This document shows positions 17,513 through 27,482 of a stretch of DNA of 64,000 nucleotides, one piece after another (the stretch's first letter is position 1; each line of letters starts with the position of its first letter). A model generated the notes under the pieces. That model ran no database searches, had not been told where the DNA came from, and saw only the letters and a program-made list of their open reading frames with translations. Both the position numbers and the translations under genes were made by a program. The stretch spans positions 1 through 64,000 of the forward strand of contig QUDE01000012.1 of the NCBI GenBank assembly GCA_003477405.1. Direction: 5' to 3'. Source of the DNA: Ruminococcaceae bacterium AM07-15 (lineage in GTDB: Bacteria; Bacillota; Clostridia; Oscillospirales; Butyricicoccaceae).

Positions 17513-18001
17513 TCATTCATCCACTTCACCCGCCACAACGGAGGGCATGTTTTCCTTTTCCTCCGGCTTGAGCAGGGCGTTGAGTTCTTCCATCAGCTCA
17601 TCTTCGTTCAGGATGGTGTAATAACGGCAGTAACTTCCAAACACATCGGTTTCCAGTCGGTTCATTTCACCCAGAAGAATGGTCCGGCCCCCCTCCAGAG
17701 TGAGCATATAGGTCACGGCCCCATGGGGAAAGGTTTTCGGCCTCTCAAAGGGCAGAAAATGGGGAACAACCCAGGCTTTTTTCAGAATACTCTCCAAAGC
17801 ATCCTGAGGAAGTTCCTGTTCCTCTCCCTGAATGGGGTAATAGACATGGAGCGTATCCCACTCCGGGGCCCGGTAGAAGATGGTATCCACCTGCTGTCCC
17901 TTTAAAAACAACGGGCGGGGCACATAGAGCGCAAGGAGCAAAAGCAGCACCACCAAAGCGGCAATCCACCGGACCCTCTTCCGCTTGTCCATCTTCTTCA
18001 T
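17513..18001 (-). CDS. Small membrane-anchored protein of unknown function
   Basis: I do not recognise this 162-residue protein. It has a very basic N-terminus (KKMDKRKRVRW), one membrane helix at about 12-30, then an outside domain of mixed alpha/beta character with a HVYYPIQGEEQELPQDALESI stretch split around residue 60 and an acidic tail. ATG 18001 is preferred: GAGAGGGG lies 8 bases before it, whereas the GTG three codons earlier overlaps the ribosome site. Monocistronic, with its own promoter. Confidence 0.75.
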   Translation of the reverse strand: MKKMDKRKRVRWIAALVVLLLLLALYVPRPLFLKGQQVDTIFYRAPEWDTLHVYYPIQGEEQELPQDALESILKKAWVVPHFLPFERPKTFPHGAVTYMLTLEGGRTILLGEMNRLETDVFGSYCRYYTILNEDELMEELNALLKPEEKENMPSVVAGEVDE

Positions 18002-18034
18002 TCCTTGCACCCCTCTCTGTGATTTTGTGGCTTT

Positions 18035-18063
18035 ATTTTATCAGATCTGAAATTTTTTATCAA
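18035..18063 (-). promoter_or_regulatory. Sigma-A promoter of the 18001 gene
   Basis: On the - strand: TTGATA, 17-base spacer, TAAAAT. Confidence 0.75.
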
Positions 18064-18073
18064 CCAGGGAAAT

Positions 18074-18107
18074 AAAAAATGCCCCGGCCTATGACCGGGG
18101 CATTTTT
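18074..18107 (-). terminator. Terminator of the SLH protein gene
   Basis: AAAAATGCCCCGG, loop, CCGGGGCATTTTT. It lies 9 bases past the - strand stop. Confidence 0.9.
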
Positions 18108-18115
18108 AACAGAGA

Positions 18116-19456
18116 TCAGATCTTTTCATAGAGACGGTACAGAAGCAGGATGCCTTGCTCCACGGTGCAGGGGTCTCGGGGGGCCAGGGTGGTGTCCGAT
18201 GTGCCATTGATGACGCCATTGGCCACCAGTGCCTTCATGCCTTCTGCGGCCCAGTCGGATACCTGGTTTTCATCGGTATAGCCCTGGATCACAGCGGGTT
18301 TGGTCAGCAGCTTGACGCCGGTTTCCTTTTCGATGTAGGAGATGGCCCGATGGATCATGGTGGCCATCTGCTCTCTTGTCATGGTCTGCTTGGGAGCAAA
18401 GGTGCCGTCGCCCATGCCGTTGATGATGCCGGCCTGATAAGCCTTGCGCACCGCTTCGCTGTCAGTGTCCTGGAATGTATCGGTCGGAGCGGCTTCCATT
18501 TCCTTGCCGGTGGCCACAGTGATCATCTGGACGATCAGCTGGGCAAACTGCTCCCGGGTGGTGCTGTCCTGATAGGCGGGGTCATCCACCAAAGCGGGAA
18601 CCAGACCGGCCTCCTTGGCCGCCGCCACTTCCTTTTCCGCCCAGAAGGAGGGAGCGTTCTCTGTGTTGCTCAGCAGCTCCTTCAGGCCGGGATAGGCCAC
18701 CTGGTACTCCGCAGGGGTACCGGCCAGGAAGGTCATGGTGCCGGTCTTTTCCATCTCTTCCACCTGCTGCTCATTGATGGTCAGAGCCGCGCCCAGTGCA
18801 TAGTTGATGGTGTAGTCATTGTACTGGTAGCTGCCGTCTGCCTTCCGGGCCTCCTGGCTATGGAAGGCATAGTCCACCAGGCCGTTGACAGCCGAATAGG
18901 AGTAGGTGCCATTTCCCAGGTAGGTGCCGAACTCTTCCATGTTGACAATACCGGCGGCCTGGGCGGTGCTGTGGTTTTCCTTTCCTGTTCCATAGACCTG
19001 GATGGGGAAGCTGCCCTCGCTGTCCGATCCGTAATAGATCTGACCGCCGCCGCAGTCATCCCAGCCCATGGGCTGCGCATCTTCCGGCAGAACGATGCCG
19101 TCATAGCAGAAATTATAATAGGTCATGGGGTTTTTATGCTGGATCTGGAACTGGATATGGGAGCCTTCCTTGAGCACGGGAACCTCTCCATCTCCCTCCA
19201 GCCCCAGATCGGAGGCCTTCAGGCTGCCCAGGTAGCCGTCATAGGTGACGGTGACCTTCACATCCTCGGCCTTCACATCCTTGAGGGAGGAATACACATT
19301 CACCGACAGCCAATCGGAGGGCACTTCCATCTGTGCCTTTTTGGCTGCGGGCATCTGGAGTCCTGCGGCCTGCACCGGCAGTACACCGGCCAGCAGCACC
19401 ATGGAAGCCAGAAGTGCCGTCATCCGGCGGCCCAGTATACGCATGGGTCTTTTCAT
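18116..19456 (-). CDS. Secreted S-layer homology (SLH) domain protein
   Basis: The 446-residue exported protein has a signal peptide (basic start, hydrophobic core LLASMVLLAGVLPVQA, cleavage near residue 31). An N-terminal unknown domain (~35-270) includes an Asp/Gly-rich YDGYLGSLKASDLGLEG region and a YYNFCYDGI segment. The C-terminus (~285-446) holds three SLH repeats, with NGMGDGTFAPKQTMTREQ and NGTSDTTLAPRDPCTVEQ typical of the calcium-independent TRAE-like motif (here TREQ, TVEQ). SLH domains bind pyruvylated wall polymer. ATG 19456 is preferred, with GAAAGGAAG upstream. Confidence 0.88.
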   Translation of the reverse strand: MKRPMRILGRRMTALLASMVLLAGVLPVQAAGLQMPAAKKAQMEVPSDWLSVNVYSSLKDVKAEDVKVTVTYDGYLGSLKASDLGLEGDGEVPVLKEGSHIQFQIQHKNPMTYYNFCYDGIVLPEDAQPMGWDDCGGGQIYYGSDSEGSFPIQVYGTGKENHSTAQAAGIVNMEEFGTYLGNGTYSYSAVNGLVDYAFHSQEARKADGSYQYNDYTINYALGAALTINEQQVEEMEKTGTMTFLAGTPAEYQVAYPGLKELLSNTENAPSFWAEKEVAAAKEAGLVPALVDDPAYQDSTTREQFAQLIVQMITVATGKEMEAAPTDTFQDTDSEAVRKAYQAGIINGMGDGTFAPKQTMTREQMATMIHRAISYIEKETGVKLLTKPAVIQGYTDENQVSDWAAEGMKALVANGVINGTSDTTLAPRDPCTVEQGILLLYRLYEKI

Positions 19457-19489
19457 CAAGCATCTTCCTTTCTGTTTCATTGTGCAATC

Positions 19490-19518
19490 ATATTACCATA
19501 TCCTCCATTTTCTTTCAA
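19490..19518 (-). promoter_or_regulatory. Sigma-A promoter of the SLH protein gene
   Basis: On the - strand: TTGAAA, 17-base spacer, TAATAT. It is divergent from the hisS promoter, 21 bases away. Confidence 0.65.
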
Positions 19519-19538
19519 CAATGCTTCTCTTCCGGCTC

Positions 19539-19567
19539 TTGACTTTCCCCTGCAAAAAGGATAGAAT
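19539..19567 (+). promoter_or_regulatory. Sigma-A promoter of hisS-aspS
   Basis: TTGACT, 17-base spacer, TAGAAT, just upstream of the T-box leader. Confidence 0.85.
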
Positions 19568-19574
19568 ATCTCCA

Positions 19575-19808
19575 AGCACCGTGATGAAGGCGACTTAGTA
19601 GCCGGTCACCGCCGCAGCAGAGAGAAACGCCCTGGCTGAAAGCGTTTTGCGGAAAGGACCCGGGGAAGACAGCGCCGGAACGGCGGGCGGAGACGCCTGC
19701 GGCAGCCTCCCGCACCCTTGAGGCATCAAAAGGGCGGTTTTCCGCCGAAATTGGGTGGCACCACGAAAGACTGCGCTTTCGTCCCATGTGAGGGACGAAG
19801 GCGTTTTT
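19575..19808 (+). promoter_or_regulatory. T-box riboswitch controlling hisS-aspS
   Basis: The leader holds the conserved T-box sequence (AAATTGGGTGGCACCACG, 19748-19765), which pairs with uncharged tRNA CCA and forms the antiterminator, followed by a competing terminator (19773-19808: GCGCTTTCGTCCC / GGGACGAAGGCG then six Ts). Stem I is recognisable: AGTA, AGAGAG and GCTGAAAGCG motifs. A lower GGCG/CGCC stem and an upper CCGGTC/GACCCGG stem enclose a specifier loop whose 3' side reads GGAAGACAG. This makes GAC (Asp) at 19668-19670 the probable specifier. Low charged tRNA-Asp should raise expression of both synthetase genes. Confidence 0.93.
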
Positions 19809-19838
19809 TATTTCTCTCAAAAGAACAGGAGAAGGACT

Positions 19839-21188
19839 ATGAGCAAAATGAAACCCCGCACCCTTTCCGGTTTTATGGAGCTTCTGCCTCACCGGCAGGC
19901 CCAGATGAACTGGATGATGGACATTCTGCGCCAAAGCTATGAGCTGTATGGCTTCACCGGTCTGGACACGCCGGTGATCGAGGCCGCCGAAGTGCTGCTG
20001 GCCAAGGGCGGCGGCGACACCGAAAAGCAGATTTACCGCTTCCAGAAGGGGGACAGCGATCTGGCTCTCCGCTTTGATCTCACCGTACCCCTGGCCAAAT
20101 ATGTGGCCCTTCACTATAATGACCTGGCCTTTCCCTTCCGCCGGTATCAGATCGGCAAAGTCTACCGGGGCGAGCGGCCCCAGCGTGGACGCTTCCGGGA
20201 GTTTTACCAGGCGGACATCGACATCATCGGTGACGGCAAGCTGGATATTCTGTGCGAAGCCGAGATCCCCTCGGTGATCTACCGCACCTTCACCGCCCTG
20301 GGCCTTGAAGATTTCCAGATCCGGCTGAACAACCGGAAGGTGCTCAGCGGTCTGTTTGACCTGCTGGGGCTGGGGGACAAGGCCACCGATGTGATGCGCA
20401 CCATTGACAAGCTGGAGAAGATCGGAAAAGAAAAGGTGCTGGAAGTGCTCACCGGCGAGTTTGCTGTGGCGGAAGATGCTGCTTCCAAGCTGCTGGAGGT
20501 GCTGGAAAGCGCCGATCCCATGGAAGCATTGGAAAAGCTGAAGGGCCAGAACGAGCTGCTGGACACCGGCATCCAGGAACTTTCCCAGGTGGTGCGTCAC
20601 ATGGGAGACTTCGGCGTACCGGAAACTCACTTCAAAGTGGACCTGACCATCGCCCGGGGCCTGGACTATTACACCGGCACCGTCTATGAGACCCAGATGA
20701 CCCGGCATCCGGAGATCGGCTCCATCTGTTCCGGCGGCCGTTATGACAACCTGGCAGAGTTCTACACCGACAAACAGCTGCCCGGCGTTGGCATTTCCAT
20801 CGGCCTGACCCGGCTGTTTTATGTGCTGGAGGAGCAGGGCCTGCTCAATGACGAGCTGCTTACCGCTCCGGCGGATGTGCTGATTCTGCCCATGACCGAG
20901 GACCTTAGCCCGGCCATCTCTCTGGCCACCCAGCTGCGGCAGGCAAACATCCGCACCCAGCTTTACACCGAGCAGAAGAAATTCAAAGCCAAGATGAGCT
21001 ATGCGGACAAGCTGAAAGTGCCCTTTGTCCTCTTCCTGGGCGAGGACGAGGTCAACGCCGCCGCTGTTTCCATCAAGAACATGCGGACAGGGGAGCAGGA
21101 GACCATTCCCCAGGAGCAGGCTGCGGGCTGGCTGCTTTCCAAAATCGCCCTTCTCAGCCAGGGCAAGCCCATCCGTCCGGAAGAATAA
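19839..21188 (+). CDS. hisS: Histidyl-tRNA synthetase
   Basis: The 449-residue class II synthetase charges tRNA-His. Motif 2 region RGERPQRGRFREFYQ, the histidine-specific ARGLDYYTG and motif 3 GISIGLTRL are present, with a C-terminal anticodon-binding domain from about residue 350. Start ATG 19839 has AGGAGAAGG upstream; the frame before it runs back into the T-box terminator. It is first in an operon with aspS, 28 bp apart. Confidence 0.96.
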   Translation: MSKMKPRTLSGFMELLPHRQAQMNWMMDILRQSYELYGFTGLDTPVIEAAEVLLAKGGGDTEKQIYRFQKGDSDLALRFDLTVPLAKYVALHYNDLAFPFRRYQIGKVYRGERPQRGRFREFYQADIDIIGDGKLDILCEAEIPSVIYRTFTALGLEDFQIRLNNRKVLSGLFDLLGLGDKATDVMRTIDKLEKIGKEKVLEVLTGEFAVAEDAASKLLEVLESADPMEALEKLKGQNELLDTGIQELSQVVRHMGDFGVPETHFKVDLTIARGLDYYTGTVYETQMTRHPEIGSICSGGRYDNLAEFYTDKQLPGVGISIGLTRLFYVLEEQGLLNDELLTAPADVLILPMTEDLSPAISLATQLRQANIRTQLYTEQKKFKAKMSYADKLKVPFVLFLGEDEVNAAAVSIKNMRTGEQETIPQEQAAGWLLSKIALLSQGKPIRPEE

Positions 21189-21216
21189 ACAATTATCACC
21201 ATAAGGAGATGTTTTT

Positions 21217-23013
<1,797 letters not shown>

Positions 23014-23056
23014 TTTCAAAAGGGCCGGGCGGCGAGCCGCCGCTCCCTGATCCCCC

Positions 23057-23085
23057 AAAAGGGCCGGTATTTGCCGGCCCTTTTT
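23057..23085 (+). terminator. Terminator after aspS
   Basis: AAAAGGGCCGG, loop TATTTG, CCGGCCCTTTTT. Confidence 0.9.
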
Positions 23086-23199
23086 CTATCCAAATTCCAT
23101 GGCTCCGATTTGTAAATATTGCCTATTTCTTTTCTTTGGCAGCGTGATAAAATATATATAACCAATTGATACTGCCCATGAAGAGAAAGGGGGATCACT

Positions 23200-24189
23200 A
23201 TGACCTTCATCAGAAAACATAAATGGACTCTCATCGTCCTCTGCGCTCTGGTGGTATTGTGGACGGTATTGGAAGTGGCCCAAGTACTGCTAGCCAATTA
23301 TGACAGTTCCCTGCGGGAACAGCTTCCCGCCCTGCGCAACCAAGCCCAGGTGGAAGCCATTGAGGCAAAGATCGAATTCTGGCAGCCGATCAGCCTGTTT
23401 GTGAGCAATTTCTGGGGCTATTTGATCTATTTCTTCATGGCATTGCCTTTGCTGACCTTGCTTTTCAAACTGGACTCCTGGCTCACCCTGGCCTATTATT
23501 TGTTGGCCCATCTGTGCACCTACATCTTCTCCTGCCTAATCATGGGCGGTGGGTTGGAGATGTTTACAGCTCCCTTGAAGCAAAGCGGCTATATGGTGCT
23601 GCGGGGCTACCTGATCTGGGCGATTTTCGCTGTGGTGCTCTACCTGCGGAAAAAACAGAAAACAAATTTTTCTCCGCTGTCATCTTCGTCCCAGCAGGTA
23701 CGAGGAAAAGCCCTTTTCCAAAAGCATAAATGGACCCTCATCGTTCTGTGTGCCCTGGTGGTGCTGTGGACGGTGATGGATGTGGCGGGGACCGCCCTGC
23801 TGCTCCACCAGAACTCTCTGTCCCTCTCCCGGGCCGGTCTGAGCAGCCAGGCAGAACTGGCGGCCATTCAGGAACAACTGGAATCTCTCCGTTCCATTTC
23901 CGCTTTCTTCACCAATTCCACCGGCTATCTTATGTCGTTTTTCCTGTTGCTTCCTCTGCTGACCCTGATTTTCAAACTGGAGCCTTGGCTCACCCTGGCT
24001 TACTATCTGCTGGCTCATCTGTGCACCTATCTGTTCTCCTGCCTGATTCTGGGCGGCAGCACCGATGTGGTTTCTTCCTATTTCTATCAAAGCGGTATCC
24101 GGATGGTCATCGGCTACCTGATCTGGGCAATTTGCTCCATCGCTCTCTATTTCTGGAAAGGACAAAAGCGGAAAAAAGTCCAGGCATAA
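23200..24189 (+). CDS. Internally duplicated polytopic membrane protein of unknown function
   Basis: The 329-residue protein is two copies of a ~155-residue unit joined by a Ser-rich linker (~157-170). Each copy begins KHKWTLIVLCALVVLWTV, has a polar loop of ~45 residues, then three membrane helices including PWLTLAYYLLAHLCTY (DSWLTLAYYLLAHLCTY in copy 1), giving about eight helices in all. The copies also match closely at the nucleotide level, so the duplication is recent. I do not recognise the family. A GGGGG ribosome site lies 8 bases before ATG. Monocistronic, with a terminator after it. Confidence 0.82.
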   Translation: MTFIRKHKWTLIVLCALVVLWTVLEVAQVLLANYDSSLREQLPALRNQAQVEAIEAKIEFWQPISLFVSNFWGYLIYFFMALPLLTLLFKLDSWLTLAYYLLAHLCTYIFSCLIMGGGLEMFTAPLKQSGYMVLRGYLIWAIFAVVLYLRKKQKTNFSPLSSSSQQVRGKALFQKHKWTLIVLCALVVLWTVMDVAGTALLLHQNSLSLSRAGLSSQAELAAIQEQLESLRSISAFFTNSTGYLMSFFLLLPLLTLIFKLEPWLTLAYYLLAHLCTYLFSCLILGGSTDVVSSYFYQSGIRMVIGYLIWAICSIALYFWKGQKRKKVQA

Positions 24190-24200
24190 CAAACACAATA

Positions 24201-24232
24201 AAAAACAGCCGGGGCATCCCGGCTGTTTTTTT
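24201..24232 (+). terminator. Terminator after the duplicated membrane protein gene
   Basis: AAAAACAGCCGGG, loop GCAT, CCCGGCTGTTTTTTT. Confidence 0.9.
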
Positions 24233-24250
24233 ATCCAAAAATCCCTATAT

Positions 24251-24403
24251 CGAAAAGGGACTGCCTGCCCTACCCCTCATCAATTTGCAAAAAGCCGCGA
24301 CCTGTGCGTGGCTTTTTGCACCTATCAAGGGGCCAGTGTGGCCGAATGGCTGCACGCAGACCCTTGCAAAAACTCGAAAAAGTGGCCCAAGGCCACTTTT
24401 TCG
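24251..24403 (+). ncRNA. Structured repeat element, copy 1 (candidate noncoding RNA)
   Basis: This intergenic element recurs at 27261-27433. Conserved parts: a 5' CTGCCCTACCCCTCATC region; hairpin P1 (24287-24299 with 24307-24319, 13 pairs, loop ACCTGTG); an outer stem P2 CAAGGG/CCCTTG (24326-24331, 24361-24366) around P3 GTGTGGCC/GGCTGCAC (24336-24343, 24348-24355); and terminator-like P4 CGAAAAAGTGGCC, loop CAA, GGCCACTTTTTCG (24375-24403). The P1 loop CTGTG could pair with CGCAG at 24355-24359. No convincing reading frame explains the conservation. No family name is known to me. Confidence 0.6.
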
Positions 24404-24411
24404 ATCAACTC

Positions 24412-24441
24412 CAGCCGGGAAAATTTCCCGGCTGCTTTTTT
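24412..24441 (+). terminator. Second terminator hairpin behind element copy 1
   Basis: CAGCCGGGAAA, one base, TTTCCCGGCTG followed by a six-T run on the + strand only, so it serves the + strand transcript rather than the convergent amidohydrolase gene. Confidence 0.75.
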
Positions 24442-24454
24442 GTTTATGTAGATC

Positions 24455-25618
24455 TTACAGGCTCTTATTGTAGGCAACGCCGTCGATCATGGTCATCATG
24501 CACTTGCTCAGGCTGCTGAAAGGATGGCCACTGAACACGGCCAGGTCAGCGTCCTTGCCCACTTCGATGCTGCCCACTTTGTCGGCTACGCCCAGCAGAC
24601 GGGCAGGATTGATGGTAACGCCTTCAAAGGCGGCCTGCTCATCCAGGCCATTGACCATCAGGATGCCCACGGTGGCGGGGAGGAACTGGGTCTGGGAGCC
24701 GGAGTCGGCGGTGAGACACACAGTGATGCCCGCTTCATGGAGCGCCGCAGGAGTATGCAGGCTCAGGCCATGGATTTCCTGCTTGCCCGGTCCCCACAGA
24801 TGGGGGCCTACCACGCAGGTCACATCGTTCTTCTGGAGCACATCGGTGATCTTATAGCCCTCAGTGGCATGCTCAATGGAGAAGTCCAGATCAAACTCCT
24901 TGCAGATGCGGATGGCGGTGCAGATATCGTCGGCCCGGTGGGCATGGATACGGCACTTCATCTCCCGGCGCATGACGGGCACCAGAGCATCCAGCTTGAA
25001 GTCGGGCTTGGGAGCCTTGGAGGGATCTTTCTCCGCCTTGAGCAGAGCATCGGAATAATTCTTGGCATCATAGAAGGTCTGGCGCAGCAGAGCGGCTGTA
25101 CCCATACGGGTCATGGGCATCTGATTCTTGGTGCCATAGACGCGCTTGGGATTCTCGCCCAGAGCGAACTTCATCTGCTCGGTACCGGGGATGATCATTT
25201 CCTCAGCGGTATGGCCCCGCAGCTTATAGACGATGCCGGTGCCGCCGCACACATTGGCCGAACCAGGCAGGGTGCAGACGGTGGTAAAGCCGGCGTTGCG
25301 CACCTTTTCAATGGCATAATCGCAGGGATTGATGGCGTCGGAAGCCCGCACCTGAGGAGTGATGGGATCGCTCATCTCATTGCCGTCCTTGCACAGAGCC
25401 GGCATGGTGTCGGGTTCGTTAAAGTTGGAGATATGGGTATGGGCGTCGATGAAACCAGGGGTCACCCAGCCGCCCTTCACATCGATGACTTCCGCATCGG
25501 CGGGAATGGCCACATTGGCTCCCACGGCGGTGATTTTTCCCTTTTCCACCAGCACGGTGCCGTTTTCATAGGTCTCGCCGGTGACTGTCACAATTTTTCC
25601 GTTGGTAATCGCAATCAT
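24455..25618 (-). CDS. Amidohydrolase family protein (imidazolonepropionase-like)
   Basis: The 387-residue metal-dependent hydrolase has an N-terminal small beta domain (ITNGKIVTVTGETYENG), the metal motif GFIDAHTHI near 58-66, further ligands in CRIHAHRA and SIEHATEG, and the catalytic Asp in LTADSGSQ. The C-terminus returns to the beta domain with VGSIEVGKDADLAVF. The substrate is unknown; the family includes imidazolonepropionase, dipeptidases and deaminases. ATG 25618 is preferred because AAGGAG lies upstream. It follows cardiolipin synthase on the same strand after 63 bp and is probably cotranscribed. Confidence 0.88.
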   Translation of the reverse strand: MIAITNGKIVTVTGETYENGTVLVEKGKITAVGANVAIPADAEVIDVKGGWVTPGFIDAHTHISNFNEPDTMPALCKDGNEMSDPITPQVRASDAINPCDYAIEKVRNAGFTTVCTLPGSANVCGGTGIVYKLRGHTAEEMIIPGTEQMKFALGENPKRVYGTKNQMPMTRMGTAALLRQTFYDAKNYSDALLKAEKDPSKAPKPDFKLDALVPVMRREMKCRIHAHRADDICTAIRICKEFDLDFSIEHATEGYKITDVLQKNDVTCVVGPHLWGPGKQEIHGLSLHTPAALHEAGITVCLTADSGSQTQFLPATVGILMVNGLDEQAAFEGVTINPARLLGVADKVGSIEVGKDADLAVFSGHPFSSLSKCMMTMIDGVAYNKSL

Positions 25619-25681
25619 TTCGCCAAGTCTCCTTCTCATTGTTTTTTTATGGTCAAGGCCAAAGGCCATGATCCCGAAATA

Positions 25682-27148
25682 TCAAAGCAAGGGGGCCACC
25701 AGCCGCAGAAGCCCTGCTTTCACCTTATCCGGCAGGGGGCGGCTTTGGTATTCCTCTCTGGTGAGGCGGCGGCTTTTTTCCTGATCCTGCAAAAAAACCT
25801 TCCGGCACTCCAGAGCAAAATCCCGGTCATAGACCAGGGCGTTGAGTTCATAATCCAGGTCAAAGGAACGGATATCCAGGTTGGTAGAGCCTATGGACGC
25901 CACCATATCATCCATGACAAAGGTTTTGGCATGGAGAAAACCGGGATAACGGTACACCGGAATACCCCAGCGAAGCAATTCACCGGCATGCCACATGGTC
26001 ACATGATAGGCATAGGCCTTGTCCGGCACTCCGGGAATCATCAGGCGCACATCCACTCCTGCCCGGCTGGCACAGCGCAGCGCCGTCAGAAGGGTGTCGT
26101 CGGGGATAAAATAGGGGGTCTGGATATAAAGATATCGACGGGCCCTTGTGATCATGCCCAGATAACTTTCCTTGGTATAGGGATAAAGGCTATCCGGCCC
26201 GGAAGAGACGATCTGCACACCCACTTGTCCGGTGTTTTCTTCTTTCATGCACTGTTCCAGGCTTTGGGAAGAGTCGATTTTCTCCACATAGGGCCGGGCG
26301 GCCTGAGAATCCAGAAAAACCCAGTCCCGGATAAACTGGCGCTGTACTTGCTGGACACAAGGCCCTGTCAGCCGCACCGAAGTATCCCGCCAAGGGGTGA
26401 TCCGTTTGTCTTTCCCCAGGTAGTCGTCGCCGATGTTGATGCCGCCGGTGTAGGCCACTTTGCCATCGATGATGACCATTTTCCGATGCATCCGATAGTT
26501 GACCTGCAAAACGGTGCGCAAAGGGGAGGGGAGGTACCCATACACCATGCCACCGGCCTGGATCAGAGGATCAAAATCCACCCTGTGGGTTTTGAGACAG
26601 CCCAAGGTGTCGTAAATGACCCGTACCTTTACCCCCTGCCGTGCTTTTCGCACCAGCAGATCCAGCAGCTTTCTGCCGCATTCATCCCGGGTTTTGAAGA
26701 TGAAATACAGCACATGGATGGTTTCCTGTGCTTCCTCAATGTCCCGAAACAGGCTTTCATACTTTTTTTCTGCGTCCACCAGCAGCCGGGCGCTGTTTCC
26801 CTGGGTATAGACGGCCCCTGCTCCCTGCAGACCCAGCAGCATCAGATCCCGGCAGCCTTCCCGTCCCTGGCTGCTGAGATTGAACTGGCCGGAGAGCAAA
26901 GCCCGGGCATTTTCCCCAGGGCTTGGTCCATATTCGGCCAGGCGGGGATTGGGCCGGAACCGGCGGCGGAAGAGCCGCAGTTTTCGGGTACTGCCCAGAA
27001 AGAAATAAAGCAAAAAGCCCAACCAGGGCACAAAGGCGAAGACCAAAAGCCAGGCCAATGTGCTGCCCACCTGTTTTTTGCGGAAAAACAGGATGGAAAT
27101 TGCAGCCATCACATTGAAAAAATAAAGCAAAAACAATAGGGGACTCAC
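25682..27148 (-). CDS. cls: Cardiolipin synthase
   Basis: The 488-residue phospholipase-D-family enzyme joins two phosphatidylglycerols to cardiolipin in the membrane. It has two N-terminal membrane helices (about 5-22 and 32-52, the PLDc_N region) and two HKD motifs, MHRKMVIIDGKVAYTGG and LHAKTFVMDDMVASIGSTN. GTG 27148 is preferred because AGGAGG lies 6 bases before it; in-frame ATG six codons earlier overlaps the ribosome site. A perfect -10 (TATAAT on the - strand near 27184) lies upstream. Confidence 0.93.
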   Translation of the reverse strand: MSPLLFLLYFFNVMAAISILFFRKKQVGSTLAWLLVFAFVPWLGFLLYFFLGSTRKLRLFRRRFRPNPRLAEYGPSPGENARALLSGQFNLSSQGREGCRDLMLLGLQGAGAVYTQGNSARLLVDAEKKYESLFRDIEEAQETIHVLYFIFKTRDECGRKLLDLLVRKARQGVKVRVIYDTLGCLKTHRVDFDPLIQAGGMVYGYLPSPLRTVLQVNYRMHRKMVIIDGKVAYTGGINIGDDYLGKDKRITPWRDTSVRLTGPCVQQVQRQFIRDWVFLDSQAARPYVEKIDSSQSLEQCMKEENTGQVGVQIVSSGPDSLYPYTKESYLGMITRARRYLYIQTPYFIPDDTLLTALRCASRAGVDVRLMIPGVPDKAYAYHVTMWHAGELLRWGIPVYRYPGFLHAKTFVMDDMVASIGSTNLDIRSFDLDYELNALVYDRDFALECRKVFLQDQEKSRRLTREEYQSRPLPDKVKAGLLRLVAPLL

Positions 27149-27260
27149 ATCTTTCCTCCTTCTCATGATCTTCGCCACAGTATTATTATAGCATAGTTTT
27201 CCTGCGGCATACTTACCGAAATACAAAGAAAAAAATCGTACAATTCTCACAGCCAATATA

Positions 27261-27433
27261 CGAAAAAGGACCGTTTGCCCTACCCTTCATCCATCCGCAA
27301 AAACCGGCGACCTGCGCGCCGATTTTTGCACTTCTCAAGGGGCAAGTGTGGCCGATTGACCGCTTTTAGCGGCCAATCGGCTGCACGCAGGCCCTTGCAA
27401 AACTCAAAAAAGCGGCCAGAGGCCACTTTTTTG
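27261..27433 (+). ncRNA. Structured repeat element, copy 2 (candidate noncoding RNA)
   Basis: Direct-repeat partner of 24251-24403. P1: 27297-27309 with 27317-27329, loop ACCTGCG. Compared with copy 1, one P1 pair switches from C-G to G-C and another from G-U to G-C. P2: CAAGGG/CCCTTG (27336-27341, 27392-27397). P3: GTGTGGCCGATTG/CAATCGGCTGCAC (27346-27358, 27374-27386), extended by 21 bases that keep pairing. P4: 27405-27433. The P1 loop CCTGCG is exactly complementary to CGCAGG near the P2 closing strand, a possible pseudoknot. Confidence 0.6.
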
Positions 27434-27441
27434 ACACGCTC

Positions 27442-27482
27442 GCAAAAGGGCGTCCGCCTAAGCGGACGCCCTTTTGCTTCTT
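27442..27482. terminator. Strong terminator hairpin behind element copy 2
   Basis: A 16-bp perfect stem (27442-27457 / 27462-27477, loop CTAA) flanked by A- and T-rich ends. Between it and the glycosyltransferase gene (27483-27584) nothing further is seen apart from AT-rich sequence. Confidence 0.8.

Noticed and set aside
24524..27139. An 871-codon frame antisense to the amidohydrolase and cls
   Set aside because: It spans two real genes and their intergenic gap; shadow frame.
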